Assembly: GCF_022682495.2 (NCBI RefSeq)
Contig: NC_071392.1
Coordinates: forward strand, 69,772,097-69,836,096
Direction of reading: 5' to 3'
DNA: 64,000 nucleotides
Source: Desmodus rotundus
Lineage: Eukaryota > Chordata > Mammalia > Chiroptera > Phyllostomidae
Part shown: piece by piece, positions 46,904 through 59,406 of the stretch
Numbering within the stretch: position 1 is the first letter of the stretch
Layout of the letters: the number at the start of each line of letters is the position of its first letter
Position numbers and translations under genes: made by a program
The notes under the pieces: model-generated
Told to the model about the DNA's origin: nothing
What the model saw: only the letters and a program-made list of their open reading frames with translations
Database searches by the model: none

Positions 46904-49900
46904 TGGCAGTAGATACACATTTATCAATAATCACCTTAAATGTTAATGGCCTAAATATTCCAACCAAAAGACAGGGTAGTTGAATGGACAGCAAAACAAC
47001 ATCCATATATGTGCTGCCTCCAATAACCCATCTACGATCGAAAGACACACACAGACTAAAAGTAAGGGATGGAAAGAGATATTTCATGCAAATAGAAAGG
47101 AAAAACAAAGCTGTGGTAGCAGTACTAATATCCAAAAAAATACTTGAAAACCATGGCTTTTTTGATAAAGGGAATAATCCAACAAGAGGATATAACCCTC
47201 ATACACATTTATGCACCCAACACAGGAGCACCTAAATATGTGAAGCAGATCTTGATAGACATAGAGGGTGAGATCAACAGAAATACAGTCATCATCAGGG
47301 ATTTTAACACCCCATTGACTTCAGTGGATAGATCCAGGCAGAAAATCAACCAGGAGACAGCAGCCTTAAATGACACACTAGATCAGATGGATTTTATTGG
47401 TATCTTCAGAGCATTTCACCCCAAAGCAGCTGAATATACATACTTTTCAAGTGCACATGGAACATTTTCTAGAATAGACCACATGTTAAGACATAAAACA
47501 AGTCTCAACTAATTTAAGGAGACTGAAATCCTATCAAGCATCTTCTCTGACCAAATTGCTATGAAACTAGAAACCAATCACAAGAAGAACAATGAAAAAC
47601 ATGCAAAGACATGGAAGCTAAATAACATGTTATTAAACAATAAATGGGTCAACAATGAGATCAACGAATAAATCAAAAGATACCTTGAAACAAATGAAAA
47701 TGAGGATACAACTTTCCAAAATCTGGGGGACACAGGGCAAGCAATTCTATGAGGGAAATTCATAGCATTACAGGCCTATCTCAAATAATAAAAAGAAAAA
47801 GAAAAATTTCAAATAAACAATCTGACTTTATACTTAAATGATCTTGAAAAAGAACAACAAAGCTCAAAGTGAGTAGAAGGAAGGAAATAATAAAGGTCAG
47901 AGGAGAAACAAACAAAGTAGAGTCTTAAAAATATACAAAAGATCAATGAATCCAAGAGCTGATTCTTTGAAAAGATAAACAAGATTGGCAAACTTTAACC
48001 AGACTCATCAAGGAAAAAAGAGAAAGGACCCAGATAAATAAAATCAGAAATGAAAGAGGAGAAATAACAACTGACACCAAAGAAATACAAAGGACTGTAA
48101 GAGTACTATGAACCACTATATGCCAACAAACTGGACAAAATGGATAAATGCCTAGAAACATACAGTCTTCCAAAACTAAATTAACAAAAATCAGAGAATC
48201 TGAATAGACAGGTTACACCTCGTGAAGCTTGAGCAGTAATCAAAAAATTCCCCAAAACAAAATCCCTGGACTGGATGTCTTCACAGGTAAATTTTATCAA
48301 AGATTCCAAGAGAAATTAACATCTTTCCTTCTCAAATGATTTCATAAAATTTCATAAAATTTAAGATGAGGGAAGACTCCCAAACTCATTTTACAAGGCC
48401 AGCATTATTCTAATTCCAAAACCAGATAAAGACACAGCAAAAAAATTAAATTGTAGGCCAATATACCCCCCGATGAACATAGATGCTAAAATCCTCAACG
48501 AAATATTAGCAAACAGAATACAGTAATATATCAAAAAGATTATACACTGTGATCGAGTTGACTTATTCTGGGAATACAAGGTTGGTACAACATTCACAAA
48601 TCAATACTTGTGATTCACCACATAAACCAAAAGAAGTATAAAAACCACATGACCATATCAATAGATGCAAAAAGAAGCATTTGATATAATCAAGCACCTA
48701 TTTATGATAAAAAACTCTCAGCAAAGTGGGAATAGAGGGAACATACCTAAACATTATGAAGGCCATATATGACAAGGCCCCTGCCAGGGTCATACTCAAT
48801 GGGCAAAACCTACAAGTGTTCCCCTTGAGATGGGGAACAAGACAGGGATGTCCATTTCACTCCTCTTATTCAACATAATATTAGAAGTCCTAGCCACAGT
48901 AACCAGACAAGGAGAAGAAAAAAAAGGCATCCAAATTGGAAAGGAAGAAGTAAAACTCTTTTTATTTACAGATGACATGATATTGTATATAGACAACCCC
49001 AAAGATTCTACCAAGAAACTACAGAAGTGATAAATGAATTCATCAAAGTAGCAGGATATAAAATTAATATCCAGAAATCAGTTGCATTTAACATGTGGAA
49101 CAGAATAGACAGCCCAGAAACAAACCCATACCTTTATAGTCAATTAATATTCTACAGAGGAAGCAAGCACGTACAGTGGGCTAAAAATAGCTTATTCAAT
49201 AAATGGTGTTGGGAAAGTTGGATGGATACATGTAAAAAATGAAACTGGACCACCTTCTTAGATCACACAAAAGAATAAATTCAAAATTGTTCAAAGACTT
49301 AAATGTTAGACCTGAAACCATAAAAATGCTAGAAGAAAACACAGGCAGCAAAATCTCAGACATTGCTTGTAGCAATATTTTATTGGATATATCCTCCAGG
49401 CAAGGGAAACAAAAGAAAAAAATAAATAATTGGGACTACATCGAAGTTTTCTCACAGCGAAGGTAAACATCAACCAAGTAAAAAGACAACCCATGGAATG
49501 GGAGAACATATTCGCTGAAATATTTGCTTTTATTTGCAAATTAAAACCACATTGAGATATCTCACACCTGTCAGAATAGCTATCATCAATAAATCAACAA
49601 ACAAGTGCTGTTGAGGATGTGGAGAAAAGGGCACCCTTTTGCACTGTTGATAGATCTGATCTATTCTGCAGACTGGTACAGCCACTGTGGAAAGCAGTAT
49701 GGAGATACCTCAAAAAATTAAAAATGCATCTGCACTGTTGCCCAGTGATCTCACTTCTGGGAATATGTCTGAAGGAACCCAAAACACTAACTCAAAAGAA
49801 CTTAAGCATCCCTACATTCATTACGGTGTTACTAACAATAGCCAAGATATGGAAGCAGCCTCACTGTCCATCAATAGATGAGTGGATAAAACAACTCTGG

Positions 49901-49985
49901 GACATTTACACCATGGAATACTACTTAGCTTGGAAGGGAAAGGAAAAGAAAGGAAAGGAAAGAAAATTTTATTCTTTGTGACAGT
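46904..49985 (+). pseudogene. L1 ORF2 pseudogene (endonuclease and reverse transcriptase)
   Basis: Starts at about 46904 with VDTHLSIITLNVNGLNIPTK. Endonuclease blocks include LIHIYAPNTGAPKYV (47191) and IIRDFNTPLTSVDRSRQ (47290). A reverse transcriptase catalytic block reads [20 protein letters not shown] (48955), where the usual FADD is changed to FTDD. Near 49100 the order jumps from [13 protein letters not shown] to SPETNPYLYSQLI, implying a loss of several hundred bases. The end has LGICLKEPKTLTQ and MEYYLAWKGKE. Many stops and frameshifts; not functional. Confidence 0.8.
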
Positions 49986-50281
49986 ATGGATGGACCTGGA
50001 GAACATTATGCTAAGTGAAATAAACCAATCAGAGAAAGACAAATAACATATGATTTCATTCATATGTGGAATCTAATGAACAAACTGAACTAAAAAGGAA
50101 AATAGAGACAGACTCATAGAGCAGGATGACAGCTGAAGGGTGGGGTGGAAGTAGGGTAGATGGTGGAGGGATTGGGCAAAAAGGAAAAAGGACTCATGGA
50201 CATGGACAACAGTGTGGTGATGGCAGGAGTGAGGAGGTATAAGTGGACTAAGTGGTAATGGAAAAAATGTAATAATAAAGT

Positions 50282-50291
50282 GAGGCCAAAA
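50282..50291. repeat. Candidate target-site duplication, right copy (L1 at 45019)
   Basis: GAGGCCAAAA, repeated at 45009-45018. Confidence 0.55.
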
Positions 50292-50484
50292 TATACACAC
50301 ACACAATCAAGCTGAAAGAGAGGGCCCACAACGAATAAAGAATATGGAGGAATGAAAAAATCTGTTACAGATGGTAAATTCTGTCTGGAGAATCCAGTTT
50401 AGTAAGAAGATGGCCAGAGAGGCAGTTTGGGTCTGAATGACTTCATGCAGTGATCCACGATAGTGCCCTTGCTATCCAGGCTCA

Positions 50485-50680
50485 ACAAGCATTTTCTGTA
50501 AAGGGCAAGACAAATAATTTAGTCTTTGCAGGCCATGTACAGAGTCTGTTGCATGTTCTTCTTCTTTTACAACCCTTTAAAAATATAAAAACTATTCTTA
50601 GCTCAAGAGTCGTACAAAAAAATCAATAAAATGGATTTGGCCCTCATGCTGTAGTTTGCTGGCCCCGTCCTATACTAAGC
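50485..50680 (-). mobile_element. hAT-Charlie-like MITE
   Basis: AGCATTTTCTGTAAAGGGCA (50489), TTTGCAGGCCATGTACAGAG, ACAACCCTTTAAAAATATAA and CTGTAGTTTGCTGGCCCCGT (50651) follow a common mammalian hAT MITE whose terminal repeat resembles CAGGGGTCGGCAAAC. The family was not named with certainty. Confidence 0.6.
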
Positions 50681-51539
50681 ACTTGAGGTTCTTCCAGCCA
50701 GAACTACCACACAGGATTACTATAGAGACTTGGAAACACACCAAAGAAAATGACTAATTCTTTTTGGTGAAGTCTTCTCGGAGGAGGTGGCATTTGAGTT
50801 GGGTTTCGGAGGAAAAGAAACAGTACAGGTGAAGGACAGCAAGTTACAGGGAGAGATGTTTCTACCTAGAGTCAGGCTCTGTCACTTGACAGTCTTATAT
50901 GACATGAAGTACGGCTTTGCTGGTCCTGAGTTCCTTCATCTTTAGGATGGGTCTTACAAAACATATTTTTCAAACCTGGGAAGAAATGCATGAAGATTTT
51001 TAAAAAACCACTAACAGAAACCAAAAATCCTGCTTGAAAGTACAAAGTGCCTTAAAGTGAAGTTTTTCCCTCAGCCTTCATCTTGCATGAGCCAGGATGA
51101 CCCAGGCCACTGGTGTGTGCACAGTAATTGCTGAGATTACTCCACTGAAGCCGGAGTGTTTGGAGCCTACCACCCAGCTCTCAAGACAGAACCCAGTGAG
51201 TGAGTCAGGAACAGGCGCTGACATCTCCTTGTTGATTATGTGAGCCATTTGCATACTGAAATAAAAGTGAATTTGTTCAGCTCCTTGCTTCTTAAAAGTA
51301 CAAGTTAGATGATCACCTGGTGTTTTTGAGGGGCAGTGTCAGGATCTGTTCCTCTCTCTCCAGCTACTAATTTCTTCCATCATTCCACAATGCCTGGCAT
51401 TCCAACACCATGCATTCAAGTCCTTCTTTAGAATGAAAATAGCTTCCTGGAGGTGGGTACGGGTGAGTGGGGCACCATAAACCATCTATCAGCCAGACAA
51501 ATGATTTAGTGCATCAGATTTCTGGAAATGATGAAATGG

Positions 51540-51740
51540 AGATATTTGGCTCTGAGTAGATTACCTGGGGTCAAATTCTGTGTGCAAATCATTTAGTCTT
51601 TTTTTCTTTTCTTACACATGACGTGGGGATAATGACACTACCTAGCAATAGCCATTAAGATGTAACACAGAACCATATGTCAGGAGCACAGTGCAGTGCC
51701 TGTCAGATAGTAATGTGTGTTAGCTACCACTGCTATTTGT
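51540..51740 (+). mobile_element. MIR SINE fragment
   Basis: CTGGGGTCAAATTCTGTGTG (51566), CAAATCATTTAGTC, TGACGTGGGGATAATGACAC and AGTGCAGTGCCTGTCAGATA with TAGTAATGTGTGTTAGCTAC match MIR core and 3' parts. 50690-51530 holds nothing certain. Confidence 0.6.
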
Positions 51741-51959
51741 AGTCAAGGCCAAGTGGGAACAGACGCATAGTTTTAAAGCCAAAACCGTAAGTGGGAAGAA
51801 GGAAAACTGAAATGGGACTAAATTTAAATATTACCTAAATTATTGTTTTCCACATGCTGGAAAAACAGTATTGTCTAGTGTGAGCCAGTATTTCAGTCTA
51901 GAATGAAAGGTGTCCTTCTCCCTCTATGTTGCACAATAAAGGCTTCATCATTATGGAAG

Positions 51960-52070
51960 AAACCCAAATATTTATTGAGCATCTACTGTTATATTTTGTA
52001 TCCCTGAGGATAAAACAATGCCCTCAGCATCAGAATCAGAAAGCAACAATAGAAAGGAAAAAAAAATCAA
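51960..52070 (-). mobile_element. L2-type fragment
   Basis: CAAATATTTATTGAGCATCT (51966) followed by CCCTGAGGATAAAACAATGC is the reverse of the L2 3' end. Confidence 0.5.
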
Positions 52071-52349
52071 TCTCACAAAGTGAGAATGGAGAAAACTGAA
52101 TTACAAATAAAAAATATATCTAAAACAATTTTGGGTGGTGAGTTGTTTTGAAGAAAAATAAAGCACAGTAAAGAGACTCACGTTGAAGAGCATCTATTTT
52201 CGACAGTGTGGCCAGAAAAGTGCTCCCTGAAGACACTCATTCTAAGGTATTTCAATTGGAAGTAAAGGGGGATAAGCCAGGCTTAAGAATGAATCTACCA
52301 TTTGAAATGTAAGTCCCACTTTCATTTCCCTCTCCATTACTTACTTTTA

Positions 52350-52550
52350 TTCTTCCCCAAGTATCTTTGACAAGACCTTGGGCCAGTCACTTTAATCCTT
52401 ACATACTTAATTTTAATTTTCTGTGACACACAGACAACCATAACATACCTCTCTGAGTTTTGAGAGAATTAGAGATAATTGACATAAAAGCACCTACCAC
52501 AACGCTTGCTTATTATGCAGTAGTTTGCCAATAACTCAAGCGCAGCTGTC
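52350..52550 (+). mobile_element. MIR SINE fragment
   Basis: CCTTGGGCCAGTCACTTTAA (52376), CATAACATACCTCTCTGAGT, AAAAGCACCTACCACAACGC and TTATGCAGTAGTTTGCCAAT follow the MIR order. Confidence 0.55.
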
Positions 52551-52554
52551 AGAG

Positions 52555-54790
52555 AACCATCCCTTCCTCTCTCTATTCTTTGTGTCTTCCAAGAGTCATT
52601 CCATTTTGGATTAGAGATGTAGTTTGTTGCTGTAACACAGTGAAGGCACCTGACAGATTCGGGGATCGAACTGTTTTGCAGCTATATGCTTTTATGCTGT
52701 GAGTGACCTAAGGACTGTCTTCTGCCATGACATTCTGACCCCCAGCCTCACCTGGCTCTCCCCTTTGTCTCTCTTCCCACTCTCACAGTTCATCTCTTTC
52801 CACTAAGAACCTAGTGATTCTGTTGTTGAAGATACTTGTAGAATGAGTACATAAATGAAGAAGAAAGAAACAGAAATGCCTCTAAATGTAGTTTTAGGTA
52901 TTAGCTCCTTCATTTCTAATGGACATGAACTTGAATATATATTTCAATGTCTGCTATTAAAATTATTGTTCTCTCAAAACAAAAAAACTCTAAAACTCTA
53001 TGTAAATTATGTTCATATGTTGCTATGCATTAAAAATTTATAGTTGATAGGTGTAACCCACCTAAAATGCTAAAAATATGCTTACTATTTAAGATCTAGC
53101 CTTAAAAATGACCTGTCAGAAGACTACTAGTTTTTTACAAGCAAAAAAACTGCTTGCTTACATCAATGTTGCTTTTTTCTTTATATAACTTGAATACAAG
53201 GTCCAGTTGCTGTGTTATGCTTTATTTTTAAGTATTGTATTTCAAGCTAGTTTTAAATAATACAATTATTTATTAATATGATGGATAAGATGTTAAGTAC
53301 AAATTTTAAGATCTTTAGAGATACTAACTTAAAAACACCCAAACAAAAATCCTGCAGCTTTAAAGGGATTACCTCCTTTCTGAAGCCACAGTAACTTAAA
53401 TGATAAAGTATTACTCATTTTATTTAATTCTCCTTTTAATATTTGTTAATTTTACCATGTCAGAAGTCACCCGACAGAACCAGAATCTGTCGCAGAGACC
53501 TGGGCCTAGAGTGTTAATGAAGAGTGCAGCTGGAAGAGTAACTGAACACCAACGACTAGCAGCGCTGTCACCGACAATGAGGAAATCTGACCCAGGAGAC
53601 AACTGAAAAAGTGCAGTTTGGCTTTCAATACATTGGCTCCAGAAGCAATTATTTTCATAAAATGATGTTGCATTTTATGCTTCTTTGATTCCTCTAGCAT
53701 CCCAAGAACTTTCACTTTCCCCTTCTCTTTGCCAAGGTCATGCTAAATCACATTCCTGAGGCAAACCCTACAACAAACATGAGTGCAAATTTGAGCGAAC
53801 CCTTCTGAATAGTGTTAACCCTTTGCCATTTAATATCTACTCCTTTGCCAGCCAGTATCCAGATTGAGGACAATCTGGAGAAGCTATACTCTGAAAACAC
53901 TGTCAATATCAGTGGGCATTAAGAGTTAAAATATGCTGCTGAAACAAATGACAGGGACCAGGTGGTCATCCTGCTCCCTGTGCTCCCAGCTGGAGTCAGT
54001 CTGTGGCCCCCACTCTGCCCCACCACCACTTGCCAGGGAATTGCATAGAAACAGGTGGTCTGATCTATTCTGATCCAGTGTTCATTTTCACCTCTAAGCT
54101 TATTTGTATATTACTGAACAAAGCTTATATAATATACTATATTGCAACTGAAAATCCACAGAGAAATGATAAACATTCAATTTCCTTAACCCAATCCACT
54201 CTTCCTAACTCCATAAAGAATGGATTTGTTGAGAGCTGGGGCATATAAACAGACTTCAATCTGAGGACAGCATCATTAAATTGGGTTTTGGCATCACTAC
54301 CTTCAGCAGTGCACCTTAAGTTGCTGAGGTCCCATGAGGGGTGTGCGTCTGGTCTGGGAAACCTCCCATTTTGTTTTCAATTGCCAACCAGTTCAACACC
54401 TGTCCATGTCCACAGGTTTAAGTGCTAACTATGAGTTTTTAGAGACCACAGCATTCAGGTTTGCATGTTGTATTCCTACTGCAGGGATCATGTTAACAGC
54501 TGGCAGCTTAGCAACTGCCACCATCTAATTTCAGTAAAGATTAAGGCTTAAAAATCCTTAGCTGGAAACGCTCTTGGCAGAGGCCAAAGGTGCTGTTAGA
54601 GTTATTATTATTATTATTTTAATCCCAGAACTTAATTTAATCAAGGAAAATGAACATATCTTCAAGATCATGATAGATTTGAGGGGAATATATATTTATT
54701 GCCTTGACCAAATGGCATAAGAAGATTTAGCAATCAGTGTATATAAATTAGGAAGAGAAAAGGCAATCTTTTTAAAACAATGGTCAGAGT
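52555..54790. other. Intronic sequence, nothing recognised
   Basis: Contains an ATT trinucleotide run at 54602-54617. No exon, RNA gene or clear repeat was recognised. Confidence 0.4.
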
Positions 54791-54794
54791 TATT

Positions 54795-55745
54795 CACATA
54801 TATTCATTTATTTAACAAATATTTAGTTTCTACTCGCAGTAGATTATAAGAAAGACAAGGTTTTAGTTTCATGGAACATATATTCTTCTAGAAAGGGTAG
54901 AGACAATAAAAAATATATATAAATTACAAAGATAATTTTTATTAGAGATAAATGCTTGAAAAAATAAAACAGGGTAACGTGACAGGAGTGAGTTGAGTGG
55001 TGCTATAGATTGGGAAGACAGAAAAGGCCTATTTGAGGTGGCATGTGATCTGATACCTAAAATGGGAAGGTAGAATGAGCCAGCCCTGGGGAAAATGAAA
55101 GCAAGGTGGCAAAACACCAACTGGGTTTAATAAATATAGGGGACTTAATTCAAAAGCATATTTACATAGAAATCACATTTAAAAAATAAACCCTTATTAT
55201 ACATTAATTTGAGGTGCCTTTGGTGAGTGGGGTTGCTGAGTGGAGGCACTAAACTCCAATTCTTGACATGGCAATTAATCTGGGGACAGAACATTACAAG
55301 TTCAGGTGCTGCTGAGTGACAGGCGAATTGTGAAAGAGGAAGCTGGGAGCTAGAACAAGTAGGACCTTCTCTGGGTGATGGTAAGGGGTCATTCTAAGTG
55401 TAAGGGGAAGTCATGGGAGGATTTGAGCAACAAATTGGCAGAATCTGAGTTATGCTTCAAATAGATTTTCTGGCAATGAAAAGAGTGTAAGGAGAATGGC
55501 AGAGAGTGGAAGCAGTGAAAACCTGAGAGACTGCATGAGGATGTAGGAGGAAGATGCTCTTGTAGAAGTCCTGTGAAGGTGATGGTTTCAGCTAGAAAGG
55601 TAGCAGAGAAGATGGAGAGAATTGGATTTAAGTGGCATACTGTTCTGGCTGTAGATCAATGTTCTGGTTGACTTGGGGGGAATGAAAAAGGAAGGCTTAA
55701 AGACGATACCTAGGTTTTGGTTCAAGTATGCTGAAGTATATGTCA
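54795..55745 (-). mobile_element. Extended L2-type element
   Basis: TTCATTTATTTAACAAATAT (54803), ATATATTCTTCTAGAAAGGG, GAGGTGGCATGTGATCTGA (55034), AGTCATGGGAGGATTTGAGC (55410) and GGAGAATGGCAGAGAGTGGA follow the reverse order of the long L2-like repeat. Diverged. Confidence 0.5.
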
Positions 55746-56712
55746 ATTTTATGTTCTAAAGAGAGGTTTGAGAAAGAACCTAAATTAAAGATGGTATTCA
55801 TTTATTTAAGAAAGGTTTACTTTTTACTTTGTGGCAGGCATACTATTATATGTTTCTGTTAAAACATTTATGAATATATACAAACACAGCATCTTAAAAT
55901 TGAATCTTGTAAAACAATTTTCAAAAAAAATCATGTTCACTAAAATTTAATTCAGATTTCACAATACTGTACAATTCTCATGCATAGGTCCTTTGCTCTT
56001 TCATGTAGGTATGAACTATAAAATATGAGGAGTCAGACATTTCCCTGGAATCTAAACATGAAAATAATGGAAATGTTAAGGGAGCACATGTAATGGATAG
56101 GTAAAAGAGAGGAATTTTTGTATTGGGATCACTGACTGATTCATGAGATTTTTCTTACCAAATCCAGCCCAATTCTCACTCCACCTTCTCTGTCCCTTTT
56201 TATAAATTTAGCACGTAAGTTGCAAAGTGATAATTTAAATTATATTTTAGAACTATTTTAAAGACTAAATGCATTAAGTTAATGTTCAAGAATAAATTCT
56301 ATAAATTAACATGGCCATTATCTTTTTCCCCCTTTGAAAAACTCAATTATCACAAAGCAAAAGTTATCTTAAAAATGAAACCTAAATAAGAAAAATTATT
56401 TTCCCTTAATATTTTGTTCCAAATAGCCCCACAAGGAAACTTTCAATTTTCTTGCATATTGGAGACGTGCATTCAAAAAGATAAATTAACACATGCAACG
56501 GGACAGATGACTATTGACTATAAAAAATGACTTAAATGAAAAAAAACCCCACCAAAGTTTTGGTGAACATTTAAGCACTGGTGAGTTATCTAAAACTTTA
56601 TACTGTTATTTCATATTATAGGTATCCGTGCCCCCTGGCCTTGCAATTTCATATCCACAGACATACTCCCAGATACACATAAAGTTTAACATATAACTAT
56701 TGTATATTGATT

Positions 56713-56731
56713 CCAACATTGTTTATTTTTA
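56713..56731. repeat. Target-site duplication, left copy (VES at 56732)
   Basis: CCAACATTGTTTATTTTTA, a perfect 19-bp repeat of 56961-56979. Confidence 0.85.
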
Positions 56732-56960
56732 TTATATTTTATTTTCAAATTTTATTTATTTTTACAGAGACAGGATGGAAGGGAGAAAGAGAGGAAGAGA
56801 AACATCATTGTGTAAGAGATGCGATGATGGGAGGCTTCTTGCATGCCCCAAACTGGGGGCCTGGCCCGCAACCTAGGCATGTACCCTGACCAGGAATCGA
56901 ACCAGCAACCTTGTAGTTCCCAGTCTGGTGCTTAATCCACTGAGCCTCATCATCCAGGCC
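56732..56960 (-). mobile_element. VES-type tRNA-derived SINE (bat)
   Basis: T-rich tail end first, then GGGAGAAAGAGAGGAAGAGA, AACATCATTGTG, TGACCAGGAATCGAACCAGC (reverse of a B box) and TTAATCCACTGAGCC. It is flanked by a perfect 19-bp target-site duplication, so the boundaries are exact. The tRNA-like head is slightly decayed. Confidence 0.85.
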
Positions 56961-56979
56961 CCAACATTGTTTATTTTTA
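56961..56979. repeat. Target-site duplication, right copy (VES at 56732)
   Basis: CCAACATTGTTTATTTTTA, identical to 56713-56731. Confidence 0.85.
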
Positions 56980-57404
56980 AAAAGGGAATGTAAATGTTGA
57001 AAAGAGGGGAATTGTTATATAAATTATGTTAATCTATACTATGGAATCAATTATCCATTTAAAAGAAGAAAGTGGATTTTTACATATTGAAATGGCATCT
57101 TGTCTGTTATATAAATATGATATACTTTTAAAGGGGAGCAAAACAATTCACAGAAGAAATATATATGAAATGACTCCATTTAAGGATGAAAGTTAGCAAT
57201 GGTTAAGGGGACTGGAATATGATGGCAATGCTGGTAGGCGTACTGAGGGGACCTTTCATTTTCTACCATAAATACCTCTGGATGGTGTAATTGTTTCCTA
57301 TGTTGAGCATGTTCTAGGTGTGTAAATTTTAAATCAATTTAAAACATAAAGCTGGAGGCCACTATCTCATGACTTTCTTGATCTGGCAGCAGTATATCTG
57401 TTCA

Positions 57405-57830
57405 CTTCACATTACCCTAAGCAAACATCAGCTGATGTCCCAGGACTAAACCTGGACCACATGAGTTTATGCACAGTGGCATTCTCAAATATGTGCAGCA
57501 GCCTGCTGTGGTGGATCTCCATATGTGCTGAATGTTTCCGATAGCAACAGGCGGGGGCAGCCATTTTTTTATGTTTAAAGCAGATTTTGATGGCACATCA
57601 CTAACAGTGCTTCTCGCATGTTTGCAGCAGGTACAGATCACTCAGCGGCATGGCTGGCTGTTTACATCCCATGCCGATTCAGCTGATAAGTAATTAACAT
57701 TTTGTCTTGATAGCCTGCTGCTGTTTGCAGCAACGTCAAGTCTTCACTCTGACACACTGACAACAAGCAGTGAACACTCCGATACAGGCTTAAAATAACT
57801 GATGTCTACTTCAGTTCCCAGTGATGTCAC
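57405..57830. other. Non-repetitive, GC-richer block; candidate conserved non-coding element
   Basis: Stands out from AT-rich flanks by balanced composition, recurrent CAGC/GCTG motifs (for example CAGCAGCCTGCTGTGGTGGA and GCCTGCTGCTGTTTGCAGCA) and no recognised repeat. No splice-site-bounded CADPS2-like exon is seen. It could be an enhancer within the large intron. The call is inference only. Confidence 0.25.
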
Positions 57831-58039
57831 AGGGTAAGCGCCCTCCATGAGGCACGGGACTTTTTATGCCATCACTCACTGGCCATTTCTTTACTGCAGT
57901 AACACAGTAATTATTAATGTGTGTGTGTGTCTTCAGATTTATTGTGGTTGTAGTTGTGCGATCCATTTAATCACGGCACATGACTGAGGAAATGGGAACT
58001 TCATCTTTAGAGTCTCATGGAACGAATTGATCCCTCCCC

Positions 58040-58235
58040 CACATACTAACTTTCGGTATAATTTTGGGTAAATTATATAACCCCTTTGTCTATCAATTTT
58101 ATCTGTACAATGAGGAAAATAATACCTACCCTCAAACATACCTTATTCTGAGGAGTATATAAGATAATATGTTAAATAAAAGTGCTTTACCTAAATGCCT
58201 TCCACAATTGATTAATAAATGTTACATTAAATATA
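58040..58235 (+). mobile_element. MIR SINE fragment
   Basis: TTGGGTAAATTATATAACCC (58064), TATCTGTACAATGAGGAAAA, TAATACCTACCCTC, AAGTGCTTTACC and TTAATAAATGTTACA follow the full MIR order. Confidence 0.7.
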
Positions 58236-58239
58236 GCAA

Positions 58240-59345
58240 TAATTGTATTAATAGATGAATGCTTTTCAGTAATTTTTGAATTTACCAAAGAATATGTAAT
58301 ACCTGGGGGCATACAGTTATTTCACTGGGCATTAGCAGAACAAAGAAATATGAAACAATTCAGTTTGGTTAAATCATAAATACAAAGAGAATTTTAAAGC
58401 TATTAAATAACAATTTAAGTGAACTAAAATATTTTCATGTCATAAGTACTTTATACCAATGATATCCTCCAAATCTAATACTAAAACACTGAAGCAGCAC
58501 AAAAAAATAAGAAAGAAATATATGTAAACTGAATCTTGGTAAGATTTCAAATACATTCTTCCAAGTCACTGTTCTTCAATTCAGTATGAACCCTTGTTTA
58601 CCTTAATTTAAAAATGCAGCCTCTTAAAAAAACACGAAAATCTACTTAATACTGTTAACTATACTGGCTTCAGAATCTAAATGGGGACCAAAACTAATCT
58701 TAGAAGCTAAATAAACACCCCACATTAATACATTATTTATTTTCCCATTTTAAATCTGATTTAAATGTTTATGTGAAGGTCTCTGAAAAGTCTCTTTTCA
58801 CCTCTGCAGCTCCTCAAGTGTTCACTTTGAACAGGGACTTGTAGCTGGCCAAACCTGGCTCTCAATCAATTCTTACGAGTACAAATTCTTGGGCTGATGG
58901 CTGGTCTCCAGCCACACCACTCATATAATACACACTCACAAGTGGTGATGAGATTCACATTATCACCAGAGCACCACTCTGCTGATGACAGCAGCTGACA
59001 CAGCAGGGGGATACTGTCCTCCCTAGAAAAAAAGACTCCTTCACCTTTCAGTAATGCAGCCCACAGGTATGGCCCCCCAAGCTGTGTACAGACAGAATGA
59101 GAGCTGTCTTTAAAAATACTAATAAAAACTACTTGGGTCCTCCAATGGCTCATTCTCATTGAATCTTCATACATATCCACCTTGCTTTGAAATGTCTTTC
59201 AAACATTCAGTTTGTTTTCCCAATACATTTGGAATTAAGAGGAAGATTCAATTGCATTTAAAATTTCAAAAAGATGCCAAGTACTGGTATTTATATCTCA
59301 ATATGTTGAGACATGGGATTCTCTGTGTCAGTGCGTGTATGTACA
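58240..59345. other. Intronic sequence, nothing recognised
   Basis: Includes a 104-codon minus-strand ORF (58866-59180) with no recognised homolog and no splice or promoter context. The rest is AT-rich. Confidence 0.4.
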
Positions 59346-59350
59346 TATAT

Positions 59351-59406
59351 TTGTGTAAAGATATAAGGCTTAAATGTTTTGTGTAAAGATATAAGGCTTA
59401 AATGTG
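59351..59406 (+). repeat. 28-bp tandem duplication
   Basis: Two adjacent copies (59351-59378 and 59379-59406) of a unit starting TTGTGTAAAGATATAAGGCT, differing only at the last base. Confidence 0.85.

Larger units (their letters stand above)
45019..50281 (+). mobile_element. L1 retrotransposon, near full length but degenerate
   Basis: 5.26 kb. The 5'UTR begins AAACTGAAGATGGAGGAGGA, followed by a broken ORF1 (about 45990-46840), a broken ORF2 (about 46904-49985) and a 3'UTR with ATGCTAAGTGAAATAAACCA (50009), ending in AATAATAAAG. A 10-bp duplication GAGGCCAAAA flanks it. It is shorter than a 6-7 kb L1 because of internal deletions in ORF2. It lies antisense to CADPS2, the usual tolerated orientation. 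Confidence 0.8.

Noticed and set aside
15084..56960. VES SINE heads as functional tRNA genes
   Set aside because: They keep a B-box-like GGTTCGATCCC but lack an intact cloverleaf and carry SINE bodies, tails and target-site duplications; they are retroposons.
58866..59180. 104-codon minus-strand ORF within the large intron
   Set aside because: No recognisable domain, no promoter or splice context, and no similarity to the RNF133/RNF148 genes known to nest in CADPS2 introns of other mammals; probably a chance ORF.
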